DNA of 35,326 bases from DASYUM01 sp036001225 (GCA_036001225.1 DASYUM010000234.1:1-35326), one strand, 5' to 3'. Shown: positions 7,648-15,435, numbered from the stretch's first letter. Numbers and translations are program-made. Notes: generated from the sequence alone by a model not told the origin.

Positions 7648-9888
7648 TCAGCGGCGATGGCCGCGCCCGCGGTCACGGTCGCCGCGGTCGCCCCGGTCCC
7701 GATCCCCGCGCTCGCGGTCCCCGCGCGGCCCGCGGGCGCCGTCGGGGGCCGGCCCCTCACCGGGACGCCCGGTCAACTGCTCCTGGCCGACGCCGGCCGC
7801 CTCGGGGTCCTTCAGGGCAGCCCGGCGGGACAGACGGATCTTGCCCGACGGATCGACCTCGATGACCTTGACCAGGACCTGGTCGCCTTCGTTGAGGACG
7901 TCCTCCACCCGCCGGGTCCGCTCTTCGGCGATCTGGGAGATGTGGAGGAGCCCCTCGGTCCCCGGCATGATCTCGACGAAGGCGCCGAAGTCCACGACCT
8001 TCTTGACCTTGCCGAGGTGGACGCGGCCGACCTCGGCCTCCTTGACGATGCCGTGGATGATGTCGACCGCCTGCTGGACCATCGCGGCGTCGGCGCCGAA
8101 CAGCATGACCCGGCCATCGTCCTCGATGTCGACCTTGACGCCCGTCTGTTCCTGGATGCCCCGCACGACCTTGCCGCCGGGGCCGATGACCTCGCGGATC
8201 TTCTCCGGCTTGATCTTGATGGTGACGAAGCGCGGCGCGTAGGGAGACAGCTCTTCCCGCGGGCTGGCGAGCGCCTCCCGCATCTTGGTCAGCACGTACC
8301 CCCGAGCCTCGCGGGCCTGCCGGAGCGCCTCGGCCAAGATCTCCCGGGAGACGCCGGCGACCTTGTTGTCCATCTGAAGACCGGTCAGGCCTTTCTCGGT
8401 CCCGGCGACCTTGAAGTCCATGTCACCGTAGTGGTCCTCGGTTCCCATGATGTCGGTCAGGATCGCGAACTTGGACCCTTCCTTGATGAGCCCCATCGCG
8501 ATCCCCGCCACCGGGGTGCGGATCGGCACGCCCGCGTCCATGAGAGCGAGCGAGGCCCCGCACACCGTCGCCATCGAGGACGAGCCGTTCGACTCGAGGA
8601 TGTCGGAGACGATCCGGATGGTGTAGGGGAATTGGTCCTTGGGCGGCAGGACTGGCTGAACCGAGCGCTCGGCCAGCGCCCCGTGCCCGATCTCGCGCCG
8701 GCCCGGACTGCCGAATCGTCGGATCTCGCCGACGCTGAAGGACGGAAAGTTGTAGTGGAGCATGAACGGCTTGAAAGACTCTCCCTCCAGGGCCTCGATC
8801 TTCTGCTCGTCCGACTTGGTGCCGAGGGTCGCCGCCACCAGTGCCTGGGTCTCGCCGCGCGTGAACAAGGCGGAGCCGTGGGTCCGGGGAAGAAAGGAGA
8901 CCTCGGCCGAGATGGAACGGGTTTCCCACGCCTGGCGCCCGTCGATCCGGACGCCGCGGTCGAGGATCATCCGGCGGACTTCCTCACGTTCGATCCGGTC
9001 CAGGTACTCCTTGACCCGGGCCCGCCGCAGCCCGTCGGGGTCGACCGCGGCCAGCACCTCCTCGGTCAGCCGCCCGAGGGCCTGCGCGCGCGCAACCTTC
9101 TCACGGATCGTGATGATGTCGCGGAGGCGGGCCTCGGCCGCCCGCCGCACCTGGCCTTCCAGCTCGGGGTCGTGGTACGCCGCGGGGTCGAAGGCCCACC
9201 GCGGCTTGCCGGCCGCCTCGGCCAGCGCCCGCTGGGCCCGGACCAACGCCTTGCACTCGCCGTGGCCGAGGGCGATCGCCTCCACCATGGTCTCTTCGGG
9301 GATCTCGTGGGCGCCGGCCTCGACCATCACCACCGACTCCTCGGTGGCGGCGACGATGAGGTCGAGCGTGGAGCGGTCGCGCTGCGAGCTGGTGGGGTTG
9401 ACGACGAGCCGGCCATCGACCAGGCCGATCCGGACCGCCCCGAACGGCCCCAGGTACGGCAGCCCGGCAACCATGACCGCCGCCGAAGCCCCGTTCATCG
9501 CCAGGATGTCGGGATTGTTCTCCTGATCGCCCGAGATGACCAGGACGATCAGCTGGATCTCGTTCCGGAACCCCTTCGGGAAGAGGGGTCGCAGCGGGCG
9601 GTCGATGAGGCGAGAGGTCAGAATCTCCTTCTCCACCGGCCGCCCTTCGCGCTTGAAGAAGCCTCCGGGGATCCGCCCGCCGGCGTAGGCACGCTCGCGG
9701 TAATCCACGGTGAGGGGGAAGAAGTCCTGACCTTCGACCGCGGTCTTGGAGCCGACCACGGTGGCCAGCACCACCGAGTCGCCGTAACGGACCAGCACTG
9801 CCCCGTCCGCCTGTCTGGCCACCCGCCCCGTCTCCAGGGAGAGCGCGCGTCCCCCGATGTCGATCTGCGTCTTGTGTCCTATGCCCAT
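7648..9888 (-). CDS. pnp: polyribonucleotide nucleotidyltransferase (PNPase)
   Basis: Phosphorolytic 3'-5' exoribonuclease, 746 residues. It has two RNase PH-like halves separated by a helical domain, then a KH domain (about 553-612, with IREVIGPGGKVVRGI) and an S1 domain (about 622-692, with VDFGAFVEIMPGTEGLLHIS). The N-terminus DIGGRALSLETGRVARQADG and the FFKREGRPVEKEILTSRLID segment are characteristic. The final 54 residues form a disordered tail rich in Arg, Asp and Gly, which makes the protein longer than the usual 700. It follows rpsO after 67 bases that contain a hairpin. Confidence 0.98.
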   Translation of the reverse strand: MGIGHKTQIDIGGRALSLETGRVARQADGAVLVRYGDSVVLATVVGSKTAVEGQDFFPLTVDYRERAYAGGRIPGGFFKREGRPVEKEILTSRLIDRPLRPLFPKGFRNEIQLIVLVISGDQENNPDILAMNGASAAVMVAGLPYLGPFGAVRIGLVDGRLVVNPTSSQRDRSTLDLIVAATEESVVMVEAGAHEIPEETMVEAIALGHGECKALVRAQRALAEAAGKPRWAFDPAAYHDPELEGQVRRAAEARLRDIITIREKVARAQALGRLTEEVLAAVDPDGLRRARVKEYLDRIEREEVRRMILDRGVRIDGRQAWETRSISAEVSFLPRTHGSALFTRGETQALVAATLGTKSDEQKIEALEGESFKPFMLHYNFPSFSVGEIRRFGSPGRREIGHGALAERSVQPVLPPKDQFPYTIRIVSDILESNGSSSMATVCGASLALMDAGVPIRTPVAGIAMGLIKEGSKFAILTDIMGTEDHYGDMDFKVAGTEKGLTGLQMDNKVAGVSREILAEALRQAREARGYVLTKMREALASPREELSPYAPRFVTIKIKPEKIREVIGPGGKVVRGIQEQTGVKVDIEDDGRVMLFGADAAMVQQAVDIIHGIVKEAEVGRVHLGKVKKVVDFGAFVEIMPGTEGLLHISQIAEERTRRVEDVLNEGDQVLVKVIEVDPSGKIRLSRRAALKDPEAAGVGQEQLTGRPGEGPAPDGARGPRGDRERGDRDRGDRGDRDRGRGHRR

Positions 9889-9917
9889 TGCCTTCTTTCG
9901 TCCTCCAACGTTATGAC

Positions 9918-9954
9918 GCTCCGGAGGGTCACGTCCCCCCCGGTCCGGCGGAGC
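9918..9954. other. hairpin between rpsO and pnp
   Basis: Arms GCTCCG and CGGAGC (6 bp, perfect), with a further CCC/GGG pairing inside, lie between the rpsO stop and the pnp ribosome binding region. In Escherichia coli a hairpin in the pnp leader is cut by RNase III as part of PNPase autoregulation. The position here is comparable, but the stem is shorter, so a similar role is only inferred. Confidence 0.35.
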
Positions 9955-9955
9955 C

Positions 9956-10225
9956 TCAGCGGCGGATGCCCAGCTTGTCGATGACCAGACGGTATCGCTC
10001 GGGGTCCTTCCGCTTGAGGTACTCCAGGAGGCCGCGACGCTTGCCGATCAGCTTCAGCAGGCCGCGGCGGGAGTGGTGATCCTTCTGGTGCAGCTTGAAA
10101 TGGTCGGTCAACCCGTTGATGCGTTCCGTCAGCAACGCGATCTGGACCTCGGGCGACCCGGTATCGGAGCCATGGAGCCGGTAACCCTCGATAAGGCTCT
10201 TCTTGCGGTCGGCGGGCACGGGCAC
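9956..10225 (-). CDS. rpsO: 30S ribosomal protein S15
   Basis: Primary 16S rRNA-binding protein of the 30S platform, 89 residues, the standard length. Diagnostic segments are SDTGSPEVQIALLTERIN, HQKDHHSRRGLLKLIGKRR and the C-terminal KLGIRR. The start is GTG; GAGGAGG 5 nt upstream fixes it. It is first in the rpsO-pnp-M16 unit and has its own promoter about 100 bases upstream. In several bacteria S15 represses its own mRNA by binding the leader, and this leader is long enough for that, but no specific fold was identified. Confidence 0.98.
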   Translation of the reverse strand: MPVPADRKKSLIEGYRLHGSDTGSPEVQIALLTERINGLTDHFKLHQKDHHSRRGLLKLIGKRRGLLEYLKRKDPERYRLVIDKLGIRR

Positions 10226-10330
10226 GATGACCTCCTCGGGGAGAACCCCAATCGCCGCCCTTGGTGCAGGCCCTGTGCACCCGTAGAGCGGTTCACGACG
10301 AGTGCGGCAACGTCTCGGAATGACGGGCGA

Positions 10331-10360
10331 ATTGTATCATGCGGCTGGGGAACGACGCAA
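10331..10360 (-). promoter_or_regulatory. sigma-70 type promoter for rpsO
   Basis: Read on the minus strand: -35 TTGCGT at 10355-10360, an 18-base spacer, and -10 TACAAT at 10331-10336 preceded by TGA, giving an extended -10 (TGnTACAAT). The predicted transcript start is near 10324, leaving about 98 bases of leader before the rpsO GTG. A small ACCGCC/GGCGGT stem just upstream overlaps the -35 region and could help end the preceding GAF/receiver transcript, but it has no U-tract. Confidence 0.65.
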
Positions 10361-10402
10361 CCGCCGGGAGGGCGGTGCGCGGGTCGGCGTCCGGGCGAGC
10401 GG

Positions 10403-11752
10403 TCAGCCAGGCCGCCGGGCGTCGAGGACTTCGCGAACCTTGCGGGCCAGCCCGTCCGGGGTGAAGGGCTTCTGCAGAAAGGGCGTATCGGGGTCCAGGA
10501 TGCCGCGCTTCCCGATGATGTCGGCATGATAGCCGGAGATGTAGAGCACGCGAGCATCCGGTCGCAGGGCGGTCAGCCGACCGGCCAGCTCTCGTCCGCT
10601 CATCTGCGGCATCACGAGGTCGCTCACCACCAGGTGGATGGCGCCGGCATGGCGGGCGGCCAGCGCGAGGGCCTCCGGCCCGGTGGCCGCCACCAGCACC
10701 GTGTAACCCTGCTCGCGCAGGATCTCGGCCGACAATTCACGTACCCCTTCCTCGTCCTCGACGAGCAAGACGGTCTGGGTGGCGGGGGCCGGGCCCGCGG
10801 GCGGCTCGGCGGGGCCGTTGGCGATGTCCGCGACGCGGGGCAGGTAGATCCGGAAGGTGGCCCGCGAGGCCTCGGCCTCGATCCGCGCCAGTTGCTCCCG
10901 GGCGAAGAGTTGCCCGTTCCGGATGGCGATGCCGGCCTGGTCGGCCAGCCGAACCAGCACGGCCTCATCTCGGTCGGTGAACGGCCGGGGGGTCCGGTTG
11001 GCCACGTAGAGCAGCCCCTCGATCCGGCCCTCGGCCCGGATCGGCACCACCATCGCCGTCACCGTCCCCTCCGCCTGCGTGATGGCCAGATAGTCCTTGC
11101 TGATCTCCGGATCCTCGGCGTAGTGGCGGGTCCGGCACGGGCGACCGGTGGCGAGCACCCGACCGTCGAGCCCCTTGCCACTCGCGATCCGGAATTGCGC
11201 GTAATCGAGGCAGCGGGCGCCGGCCCGGTAGGCCACGACGACGTCGTTCGCCCGGACGTCCGCCAGCCCGATCGTCGCCAGATCCGCCCGACAGAGCTCG
11301 CGAGCCGCGTCGGCCACGCGCTGGAGCACCGTGTCGAGGTCGCGGGCGGCGTTGATGGCCCCGGCCAGTTCGGCCACGACGTCGGCTTCCCGCCGCCCGC
11401 GCTCCGTTTCCTCGAAGAGGCGGGCATTGTCGATGGCGGCGGCGGCCTGCGCCGCGATCCCGCGGGCGATGGCGATCTGGGTCGAGGTGAACGCGTGCAG
11501 CCGGCCTGGCGTATCCACCGCCATCGTGCCGACCAGGCGCCCGCCGGTCACCAGCGGGATGATCAGCATCGAGCGGATGTCGAGGGCAGCGGCGACCTTG
11601 CCCGGTATCAGGGTGTGGAGGTGGTCGGCCTCCACGACCACCGGCTCCCGGCCCTGGACGGCTTTCACCACCGCCGGGATCCCCGGCACGCCACGAAGGG
11701 CTAGGAACGCCGACCGGCGGTCTTCCTCCAGCCCCCACGCCTTGGTCGGCAC
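10403..11752 (-). CDS. GAF-GAF-receiver protein lacking a kinase core (3' part of a frameshifted gene)
   Basis: 449 residues from a GTG. Contents in order: the C-terminal part of a GAF domain (1-115), a second GAF (about 140-285), a fragment ATFRIYLPRV (298-307), a Pro/Ala linker, and a complete receiver domain (327-447) with acidic pair Glu332/Asp333, phosphoacceptor Asp378 in VVSDLVMP, and Lys428. FRIYLPR is what normally ends the HATPase domain of a hybrid histidine kinase, yet no HisKA or HATPase domain precedes it. An ancestral kinase core therefore appears to have been deleted in frame. The GTG has no ribosome binding site and cuts through GAF1. The true start is at 12105 in another frame. 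It sits between ribF and rpsO, which are often close neighbours. Function unknown; possibly a phosphate sink or inactive. Confidence 0.75.
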   Translation of the reverse strand: MPTKAWGLEEDRRSAFLALRGVPGIPAVVKAVQGREPVVVEADHLHTLIPGKVAAALDIRSMLIIPLVTGGRLVGTMAVDTPGRLHAFTSTQIAIARGIAAQAAAAIDNARLFEETERGRREADVVAELAGAINAARDLDTVLQRVADAARELCRADLATIGLADVRANDVVVAYRAGARCLDYAQFRIASGKGLDGRVLATGRPCRTRHYAEDPEISKDYLAITQAEGTVTAMVVPIRAEGRIEGLLYVANRTPRPFTDRDEAVLVRLADQAGIAIRNGQLFAREQLARIEAEASRATFRIYLPRVADIANGPAEPPAGPAPATQTVLLVEDEEGVRELSAEILREQGYTVLVAATGPEALALAARHAGAIHLVVSDLVMPQMSGRELAGRLTALRPDARVLYISGYHADIIGKRGILDPDTPFLQKPFTPDGLARKVREVLDARRPG

Positions 11753-12105
11753 CAGCTCGCCCTTGGCCGCACCGCCACCGGGACCCCGCGGCTGGCGACG
11801 GCCTCGACGAGCCCCTCGCTGGCCGGGGCCGGCCCGGGTCCGGCGGCGGGCCGGCGGCGCCCGCCGCGCTGGAGGTTGAGCCGATGGATTCCGAGCTCAC
11901 GCTCGGCGAGCCAGACCTCCACCACGTCGGCGCCGAGTCGGCGACGGGCGAGATCGGCGAGACCGGTCAAGACGTCGGCCAATTCGAGGCGATCCGCGAG
12001 GAGGCGTGCCTCGTCGATCGCCCTCTGGTCGGCGTGGGTCGGTCGCGGCCGATCCGACCTCCGCCGGGCCCGGTCAGTCCGGTGGCGCGTCCCCCCCTGG
12101 GTCAT
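11701..12105 (-). pseudogene. N-terminal fragment of the GAF-GAF-receiver gene (frameshifted)
   Basis: The ATG at 12105 begins a basic leader, a helix (DEARLLADRLELADVLTGLA) and the first half of a GAF domain (VVEVWLAERE, then SEGLVEAVASRGVPVAVR). At codon 113, near 11767, the frame leaves the GAF sequence, which resumes in the -1 frame as AKGELVPTKAWG. Adding one G to the coding-strand run CGGCC would join the two into a 567-residue protein with an intact GAF1. Either a one-base deletion has broken the gene or the assembly has lost a base in a GC-rich run. The fragment then reads out of frame to a stop at 11701. Confidence 0.7.
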
Positions 12106-12124
12106 GCCCCGCACGGCGGCCGGC

Positions 12125-12153
12125 AGTCTAGCAGGCCCCCGAAGAACAGGCAA
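12125..12153 (-). promoter_or_regulatory. sigma-70 type promoter for the GAF/receiver gene
   Basis: Minus strand: -35 TTGCCT at 12148-12153, a 17-base spacer, and -10 TAGACT at 12125-12130. The predicted start near 12118 leaves only about 13 bases before the ATG at 12105. It lies just after the ribF stop, so this gene has its own promoter within the housekeeping array. It also argues against any start upstream of 12105. Confidence 0.5.
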
Positions 12154-12166
12154 CGCCGCCGGCGGG

Positions 12167-13096
12167 CTAGGGAGTCGCGGCGAGCAGCGACCGAGCGGCG
12201 GCGACGTCGGCGGCGATCTGCGCGCGCAACGCCTCGACCGAGGGGAACTTCCGCTCGTCGCGGATGCGGGCGACGAAGGCCAGGGTGAGGAGCCGGTCGT
12301 AGAGGTCCGCGCTGGTGTCGAGGAGGTGAGCCTCGATCACCGGGGAGGACTCGGCAAAGGTGGGGCGGATGCCGATGTTGATCACCGCCGGGGCCGACTC
12401 TCCGTCCCAGGCGGCGCGCCCGGCGTAGACCCCGGAGGCGAGGAGCCCGGGCGGAGGCGGGGTCAGGTTGGCGGTGGGGAAGCCGAGGTCGCGGCCCCGC
12501 ATCGCCCCTCGAGCCACGCGGCCCCGAACCGTGTAGGGCCGGCCGAGCAGGCCGGCCGCTCGCCGGACGTCCCCCTGCCGGAGGGCCTCCCGCACCGACG
12601 ACGACGAGACGAGGACGCCGGCCACGGTGAGCGGCGGAACGACATGCACGCGGATACCGAGCGGGGCGGCCAGCGTCTGCAGCAGCTCGGGCGTGCCGGC
12701 GGCGCCCCGCCCGAAGGTGTGGTTGAAGCCGACCACGACCTCGCGGGCCCGGAGCAGGCCGGCCAGCACGTCGCGCACGAAGGCGTCGGCCTCGACCCGC
12801 GAGAACTCGAGCGTGAAGGGGATGACGAGCGTGAGGTCGGGGCCGAGGGCTGCGATGCGCTCAAGCCGCTCGGCCAGCGAGAGGATCTCGGGCGGCGCCT
12901 CAGCCGGACGGAGCACGGCGACCGGCAACGGGTCGAAGGTGAGCGCCACCGCCTGCGCGCTCCGCGCCCGCGCCCGCTCGACGGCGGTGCGGATCACCGC
13001 CTGGTGGCCGAGGTGGATGCCGTCGAAGGTCCCCTGCGCCACCACGCTGGGCGGGGCGTCAGGGGGATACTGGGCGAGCCCGCGGATGATCCGCAT
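12167..13096 (-). CDS. ribF: bifunctional riboflavin kinase / FAD synthetase
   Basis: Makes FMN and FAD from riboflavin. 309 residues from the chosen ATG, the usual length. The N-terminal nucleotidyltransferase half has QGTFDGIHLGHQAVI, VVVGFNHTFGRG and SSSSVREAL; the C-terminal flavokinase half has GRPYTVRGRVARG and the GFPTANL motif. Longer in-frame upstream sequence exists but runs through a palindrome and Pro/Arg-rich noise, so it was rejected. No Shine-Dalgarno sequence is visible: a class 1 palindrome ends 7 nt before the ATG. It follows truB, a common arrangement. Confidence 0.96.
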   Translation of the reverse strand: MRIIRGLAQYPPDAPPSVVAQGTFDGIHLGHQAVIRTAVERARARSAQAVALTFDPLPVAVLRPAEAPPEILSLAERLERIAALGPDLTLVIPFTLEFSRVEADAFVRDVLAGLLRAREVVVGFNHTFGRGAAGTPELLQTLAAPLGIRVHVVPPLTVAGVLVSSSSVREALRQGDVRRAAGLLGRPYTVRGRVARGAMRGRDLGFPTANLTPPPPGLLASGVYAGRAAWDGESAPAVINIGIRPTFAESSPVIEAHLLDTSADLYDRLLTLAFVARIRDERKFPSVEALRAQIAADVAAARSLLAATP

Positions 13097-13103
13097 GGAT
13101 GTT

Positions 13104-13127
13104 TCGGAGGGGGGCGCCTCCCTCCGA
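13104..13127. repeat. class 1 palindrome directly upstream of ribF start
   Basis: Perfect 8-bp arms TCGGAGGG and CCCTCCGA around an 8-base loop, 7 nt upstream of the ribF ATG. It is related to 6129-6156 and 23301-23323 in sequence, orientation and place. The rest of the 185-base truB-ribF gap is GC-rich, with no promoter or terminator that I can recognise. Confidence 0.72.
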
Positions 13128-13281
13128 CGGCGCTCCGGGCAAGGCGGGGCCGTTCGGACCTCCGTCCCGACCGTGACGCGCTCGGCCGGCGGCCTCGCCT
13201 GCGTCCCGGTCTCGGTCCCAACCGCGAACGGATCGCGCCCGCCTCCCCCCTGAACCGGCGACAGCCCCGCGGGCCGGCGCG

Positions 13282-14214
13282 TCAGCAGGACAGTCGACGC
13301 GACTGGTCCTGATCCACATGAAGGAGGCGCAACGGGCGCAGGCCGCCGGACCCGACTTCCCCGACACCGAGGAAAAGGTCGCCCGCATAGAGCCGGCAGG
13401 GGCCGGCCACCCCGGGGGCCACCTGGGTCTGCTCCGGGGGCAGTCGTTGGCCGTGCCGGAGCCGCCGCGCGGCCGTTTCGTCGAGCCGGATGGCTGGCAG
13501 GTGGATCACTGCGCGATCCGCGGGCCGGACGTGAGCGGCGAGGGCCTCCACGGTGCCGGTTCGGAGGAGGTCCCAGCCCACTGCCTCCGTCAGCAGAAAG
13601 GGGCCCAGACGAGTCCGCCGAAGGGCCTCCAGCGATCCACCGCAGTCGAGCGCGGCGCCGAGGTCGGCGGCCAGGCTCCGGATGTAGGTCCCCGATCCGC
13701 ACGCGACGCGGATCGTGAGGAGCGGCGTCGTCCAGTCGAGGAGTTCGATCCGGTCGATCCGGATCCGGCGCGGCGCTCGGGCGACCTCGATGCCGGACCG
13801 CGCCAGCTCGTGGAGCCGGCGGCCACCCACGTGCAACGCCGAGAACATGGGGGGCACTTGCTCGATCTCGCCCTCGAAGCGCGCCAGCGCCCCCCGCAGG
13901 ACCGCGACGTCGAGCGGCGGCAGCGGACGCTCAGCGGTGACGCGACCGGTCGCGTCGAGGGTGTCGGTGACGCGTCCGAGGCGCACGGTGGCCAGGTATT
14001 CCTTGTCGTGAGCCTGGAGGTAGGGGGTGAGCTTGGTGGCCGCGCCGAGCAGGATCGGCAGGACCCCGGTCGCCATGGGATCGAGGGTGCCCCCGTGGCC
14101 GACCTTGGGGACGCGGAGCACCCGACGCAGGTGGGCGACGACCTGGAAGGACGTGACGCCGCTACCTTTGTCGGCGACCAGGACCCCGTCGAGCGCCCGG
14201 CCCCGGTCGGTCAC
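13282..14214 (-). CDS. truB: tRNA pseudouridine(55) synthase
   Basis: Modifies U55 of the T-loop in most tRNAs. 310 residues. The catalytic aspartate is Asp45 in KVGHGGTLDPMATGVLPI; other family segments are GVLVADKGSGVTSF at the start, QVPPMFSALHVGGRRLHELAR, and GSGTYIRSLAADLG. The C-terminal 70 residues form the PUA-like part. The start is GTG with AAGGGG 6 nt upstream. It lies between nrnA and ribF in the conserved rbfA-nrnA-truB-ribF series. Confidence 0.97.
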   Translation of the reverse strand: MTDRGRALDGVLVADKGSGVTSFQVVAHLRRVLRVPKVGHGGTLDPMATGVLPILLGAATKLTPYLQAHDKEYLATVRLGRVTDTLDATGRVTAERPLPPLDVAVLRGALARFEGEIEQVPPMFSALHVGGRRLHELARSGIEVARAPRRIRIDRIELLDWTTPLLTIRVACGSGTYIRSLAADLGAALDCGGSLEALRRTRLGPFLLTEAVGWDLLRTGTVEALAAHVRPADRAVIHLPAIRLDETAARRLRHGQRLPPEQTQVAPGVAGPCRLYAGDLFLGVGEVGSGGLRPLRLLHVDQDQSRRLSC

Positions 14215-14260
14215 TCGGGTCCCCTTACGGCAGGAGTCCCCAACGTCAGGCGATGCGAGC

Positions 14261-14300
14261 GGGCCGAGGACGACGGGATGCGACCGTCATCGGCCCGGGC
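14261..14300. repeat. class 4 repeat overlapping the nrnA stop codon
   Basis: GGGCCGAGGACGACGGGATG continuing to TCATCGGCCCGGG. The ends GGGCCGA and TCGGCCC are complementary, and GACG/CGTC pair inside. 37 of the first 39 bases match 29605-29644. On the minus strand it reads CCGGGCCGATGA, which encodes the last Pro-Gly-Arg and the stop of nrnA. A diverged third copy is at 28095-28132. Confidence 0.78.
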
Positions 14301-15270
14301 CGGCGACCGCCTCTCGGACCGCCGCTAGGACGGCCTCTTTCGCCGGCGTCAGCTCGCCCTTCACCACGAGGCCGGCCGCGTTCGGGTGGCCGCCGCCCCC
14401 GAAGCGGGCGGCGATGCGGGCGACGTTGACCTCGCCTTTGGAGCGAAGGCTCACCTTCACTTCGCCGGCCAGCTCGCGGAAGAGGACGGCCACCTTGGCG
14501 GTCCGGAGTGAGCGCGGATAGGTGATGAAGTCTTCGGCTTCGAGCAGATCCGGCGAGTCGGTCTGGCTCCGATCGATGACGACCCAGGCGATGCTGCCGT
14601 CGGCACTCGTCTCCACCTGCTGAAGGATCCGGCCCAGCAGGTGGAGGCCGGCCAGGTGGCGCGTCTCGTAGAGCCGGAGCGCCACCTCGGCGGGGTCGGC
14701 GCCCGCCTCGACCAGCCGGGCGGCGATGCGGAAGGTCGCCGGCGAGGTGTTGGAGTAACGGAACGACCCGGTGTCGGTGACGATCGCGGTGTAGAGGTTC
14801 ACCGCCACCGCCGGCGTCAGCGGGAGCCCAAGCTCGCCCAGCAGGGCATAGACCATCTCGCCGGTCGCCGCCGCCGCCGGCTGAATCCAGTTGACGTCGC
14901 CATACCGGCGGTTGTCGCCGTGGTGGTCGATGTTGAGCACCCGGGTCCCCGGCTGCCGCGCGCCGTCGAGTAACCCGCCGACGCGGCTGGGATCCGGGCA
15001 ATCGAGGGTGACGATGACGTCGTGGTCACCCCGCCGCCCCTCCTTCCACTGCTGGACCTCGCCGGCGCCGGGCAGGAACGCAAAGGGCTCCGGCACCGGA
15101 TGACTGCAGGCGAAGGTGACCGCCCGACCGGCGTCGCGCAGGGTCAGGCCGAGGCCGAGCTGAGAGCCCAGCACGTCGCCGTCGGGATAGAGGTGGGCCA
15201 GGAGGAGGAACCGACGGCCGGCGCGCATCAGGTCGGTCACCTCGGCGGGAACCGCGACGGCCTGGCTCAC
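14287..15270 (-). CDS. nrnA: bifunctional oligoribonuclease / pAp phosphatase NrnA (DHH family)
   Basis: Degrades short RNA oligomers to mononucleotides and dephosphorylates pAp. DHH/DHHA1 protein of 327 residues. Metal-binding motifs are HLYPDGDVLGS, VTLDCPD, NIDHHGDN and DTGSFRYSNTS; the DHHA1 signature is GGGGHPNAAG near the C-terminus. I chose the GTG at 15270 because AAGGG stands just upstream of it; a TTG six codons earlier has no such site. It sits between rbfA and truB, as in many Gram-positives and deltaproteobacteria. The last codons, Pro-Gly-Arg-stop, fall inside a dispersed repeat. Confidence 0.94.
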   Translation of the reverse strand: MSQAVAVPAEVTDLMRAGRRFLLLAHLYPDGDVLGSQLGLGLTLRDAGRAVTFACSHPVPEPFAFLPGAGEVQQWKEGRRGDHDVIVTLDCPDPSRVGGLLDGARQPGTRVLNIDHHGDNRRYGDVNWIQPAAAATGEMVYALLGELGLPLTPAVAVNLYTAIVTDTGSFRYSNTSPATFRIAARLVEAGADPAEVALRLYETRHLAGLHLLGRILQQVETSADGSIAWVVIDRSQTDSPDLLEAEDFITYPRSLRTAKVAVLFRELAGEVKVSLRSKGEVNVARIAARFGGGGHPNAAGLVVKGELTPAKEAVLAAVREAVAGPGR

Positions 15271-15315
15271 CGCGCTACCCTTAGACAAGCAGTGCGACCA
15301 TCACGGGTCGTGGCA

Positions 15316-15338
15316 CCGGGCCACGGCCCGAGCAGATC
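15316..15338. repeat. class 5 short repeat, rbfA-nrnA gap
   Basis: CCGGGCC, four variable bases, then CCCGAGCAGATC. It matches 16140-16162 at 20 of 23 positions. Both copies are intergenic in the same orientation. The rest of the 165-base gap is filled by the class 3 element at 15359-15412. Confidence 0.5.
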
Positions 15339-15358
15339 AACGACCCCAAAAACCGCGC

Positions 15359-15412
15359 CGCCGGACGTCGCGGGGCTGGGGCCCCCGCCGTCCGAGGCGC
15401 GGGACCCCAAAG
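15359..15412. repeat. class 3 repeat, copy in rbfA-nrnA gap
   Basis: CGCCGGACGTCGCGGGGCTG then GGGCCCCCGCCGTCC and GAGGCGCGGGACCCCAAAG. Arms GGAC...GCGGGG and CCCCCGC...GTCC can pair. This is the most regular of the three class 3 copies (others 4319-4372 and 6179-6229). A GGGCCCCGGCCCGGGCC palindromic tail runs up to the end of rbfA. Confidence 0.68.
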
Positions 15413-15435
15413 ACCGGGCCCCGGCCCGGGCCAGT

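Noticed and set aside
7657..9984. 775-codon plus-strand open frame opposite pnp
   Set aside because: It mirrors the pnp codon pattern and has no ribosome binding site or recognisable domain.
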